In this document: in pieces, positions 62,741 through 64,000 of the stretch | Numbering within the stretch: position 1 is the stretch's first letter | Layout of the letters: each line of letters opens with the position of its first letter | Assembly (NCBI RefSeq): GCF_900176885.1 | Contig: NZ_LT839648.1 | Location: forward strand, 767,991 to 831,990 | Direction: 5' to 3' | Source of the DNA: Oceanobacillus senegalensis | GTDB taxonomy: Bacteria; Bacillota; Bacilli; Bacillales; Amphibacillaceae | DNA length: 64,000 nucleotides | Notes under the pieces: generated by a model | Database searches by the model: none | Told to the model about the DNA's origin: nothing | What the model saw: only the letters and a program-made list of their open reading frames with translations | Translations under genes and position numbers: made by a program

Positions 62741-63955
62741 ATGTATTTTAACATGAAATTACCTGGATTAGAAGAAATGAAAATAACGAAAACAGAGGAG
62801 ATAGAGGGATCCTTTCATATTCATGTTCAGTTGCCAAAAAAACCTCATAAATGCCCTTCTTGTGGGGAGATAACAGAGCGTATTCATGATTATCGAGTGC
62901 AAAAAATTCAGCATTTAAAATTGTTTGAACGTAGAACCTATATTTTTTATCGTAAGCGTCGTTATAGGTGTGAGTGTGGAAAGAGGTTTGTAGAAAACAA
63001 TAATATTGTCTATCGTTATCAGCGACATACGGTGGAATGGAATCAGGCGTTAGGTTTTCGAGTGATAAAGGGGAAGAATTTCAAGGATACTGCTGCCCAA
63101 TTTCATACGTCATCCAATACAGCTATGCGACGTTTTGATAACGTATCAGCTGGTAAATTACGTGAGGTTAAAGCTCTGCCACGGGTAATAGCGATCGATG
63201 AATATAAGGGCGATACAAATAAAGGTAAATATCAAACCATTATCGGTAATGGTGAGACAGGTGAGCCTTTGGATATTCTTCCTGATCGGTCCGTAAAAAC
63301 GGTGAAAAAGTATCTACAGGAAAAGGGAGAAAAAGTAGAAATAGTCATTATGGATATGAGTCATAGCTTTAAATCAGCTGTTCAACAAGCATTGGGGAAT
63401 CCTATTATTATAGCGGATCGATTTCATTTCTGTCGTTATATTTATTGGGCACTCGAACGTGTGCGAAGACGAGTTCAAAAAGAATTCCACCCTTATGATC
63501 GTAAAAAGTGCAAGCGAATGAAGCATGTATTTTATAAGCATTATGAAGCCCTTAGCGCAAAACAACATTGGTACTTAGAAAGATATTTAGGGTTATCAGA
63601 AGATTTGAGAACAGCTTATGGGTTAAAAGAATCTTATCGAACTTGGTTTGAAGAAGCAAAGAAAATAGGAAAAGATAATATGAAAGAGGTTAAAGAAGGG
63701 CTGTATCAGTTTTATACGCAAGTAAAAGATGCGGGTTTAGAGGAATTTGAAAAAGCGATACAGACGCTACAAAATTGGCAACCTGAAATATTGAACAGCT
63801 TTGCCTTTGGGTATAGTAATGGGTTTATTGAAGGATTGAATAATCAAACAAAGGTTATCAAGAGAAATGCCTTTGGATTCAAGAGATATGATCGATTGAG
63901 ATTAAGGGTATTATTACACCATCAATTTAAATCCGTAGCCAATTCAATAGGTTAA
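62741..63955 (+). CDS. ISL3-family transposase
   Basis: A 404-residue transposase. N-terminal zinc-binding domain: CPSCGE near 32 and CECGKRF near 72. A helix-turn-helix region follows near 100-130. The DDE catalytic domain has RVIAIDEYKG near 152 (first Asp), VIMDMSHSFK near 210 (second Asp) and GFIEGLNNQTKVIKRNAFG near 367 (Glu). No frameshift or stop is seen, so it may be active. The ATG at 62741 is ten bases after AGGAG; GTG 62735 is an alternative. The ribosome site is in a hairpin. Confidence 0.93.
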   Translation: MYFNMKLPGLEEMKITKTEEIEGSFHIHVQLPKKPHKCPSCGEITERIHDYRVQKIQHLKLFERRTYIFYRKRRYRCECGKRFVENNNIVYRYQRHTVEWNQALGFRVIKGKNFKDTAAQFHTSSNTAMRRFDNVSAGKLREVKALPRVIAIDEYKGDTNKGKYQTIIGNGETGEPLDILPDRSVKTVKKYLQEKGEKVEIVIMDMSHSFKSAVQQALGNPIIIADRFHFCRYIYWALERVRRRVQKEFHPYDRKKCKRMKHVFYKHYEALSAKQHWYLERYLGLSEDLRTAYGLKESYRTWFEEAKKIGKDNMKEVKEGLYQFYTQVKDAGLEEFEKAIQTLQNWQPEILNSFAFGYSNGFIEGLNNQTKVIKRNAFGFKRYDRLRLRVLLHHQFKSVANSIG

Positions 63956-64000
63956 AGGGGTAGGAGCTAATAGCCCCACCCCAACATTTGACTTAGAACC

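Larger units (their letters stand above)
62626..64000 (+). mobile_element. Complete ISL3-family insertion sequence
   Basis: The left end GGCTCTAAAATATATGTTGGGG (62626 on) and the reverse complement of the right end, GGTTCTAAGTCAAATGTTGGGG, match in most positions and define a 1375-base element. The transposase inside is ISL3-type. The right terminus coincides with base 64000, so the right flank and the direct repeat (8 bases expected for ISL3) cannot be checked; the left flank is TTATTTTT. A strong hairpin follows the transposase at 63957-63983. Confidence 0.85.

Overview
The window is chromosomal DNA of an AT-rich, endospore-forming Bacillota, best placed in Bacillaceae near Oceanobacillus, Virgibacillus or Ornithinibacillus. 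This is inferred from protein resemblance, AGGAGG-type ribosome binding sites, frequent TTG/GTG starts, sporulation genes (yunB, lytH, yutC, yutH, kapB) and a gene order that follows the B. subtilis yun-yut-yum-yui-yug-men-ytl-pckA-metK stretch. No search was run, so the genus is a guess.

Layout. 1-3.7 kb: 3' part of a hydroxamate siderophore cluster (truncated N-acetyltransferase, N-monooxygenase, NIS synthetase) with the last helix of a lost exporter between the last two. 4.0-5.9 kb: two paralogous CsxC-like spore-surface genes. 6.2-7.7 kb: a flotillin. 8.4-12.7 kb: a SAM-riboswitch methionine operon (yitJ-metE). 13-17 kb: yunE-yunD-yunC-yunB, with a Fur/PerR-like box at its head. 17-21 kb: an NhaC antiporter and an NSS transporter with its 35-residue MetS-type subunit. 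21-32 kb: lytH, yutC-H, a SufR-like Fe-S regulator, a hydroxyacid dehydrogenase, Fe-S genes (yutI, yuzD, yutM) and an FNR-like regulator. 32-42 kb: yumC, yuiB-D, deoD, an HPr gene, kapB, a Cu/Zn superoxide dismutase, patB, pgi, yugI and the yugO potassium channel. 43-47 kb: dispersed repeats, an M42 peptidase and the FMN-riboswitch gene ribU. 46.8-54.8 kb: menaquinone genes (menI and menA leftward; menF-D-H-B-E rightward). 55-59 kb: ytkD and a ytlACD-type ABC importer. 59-62.6 kb: pckA diverging from SAM-riboswitch-controlled metK. 62.6-64 kb: a complete ISL3-family element whose right end is the last base of the window.

Themes. Sulfur: metE, yitJ and metK make and use methionine and two of the three transcription units carry S-box leaders; patB supplies homocysteine. 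Iron and redox: siderophore synthesis, Fe-S assembly factors, ferredoxin reductase and two probable Fe-S regulators. Respiration: the menaquinone genes lack menC here.

I found no CRISPR array, rRNA, tRNA, prophage or defence island. The most interesting items are RNA-level: a candidate small RNA between pgi and patB, a nested inverted repeat before yuiC, three hairpins that bury a ribosome binding site, and a SufR-like regulator whose ligand spacing is exact but whose third ligand position holds Asn.
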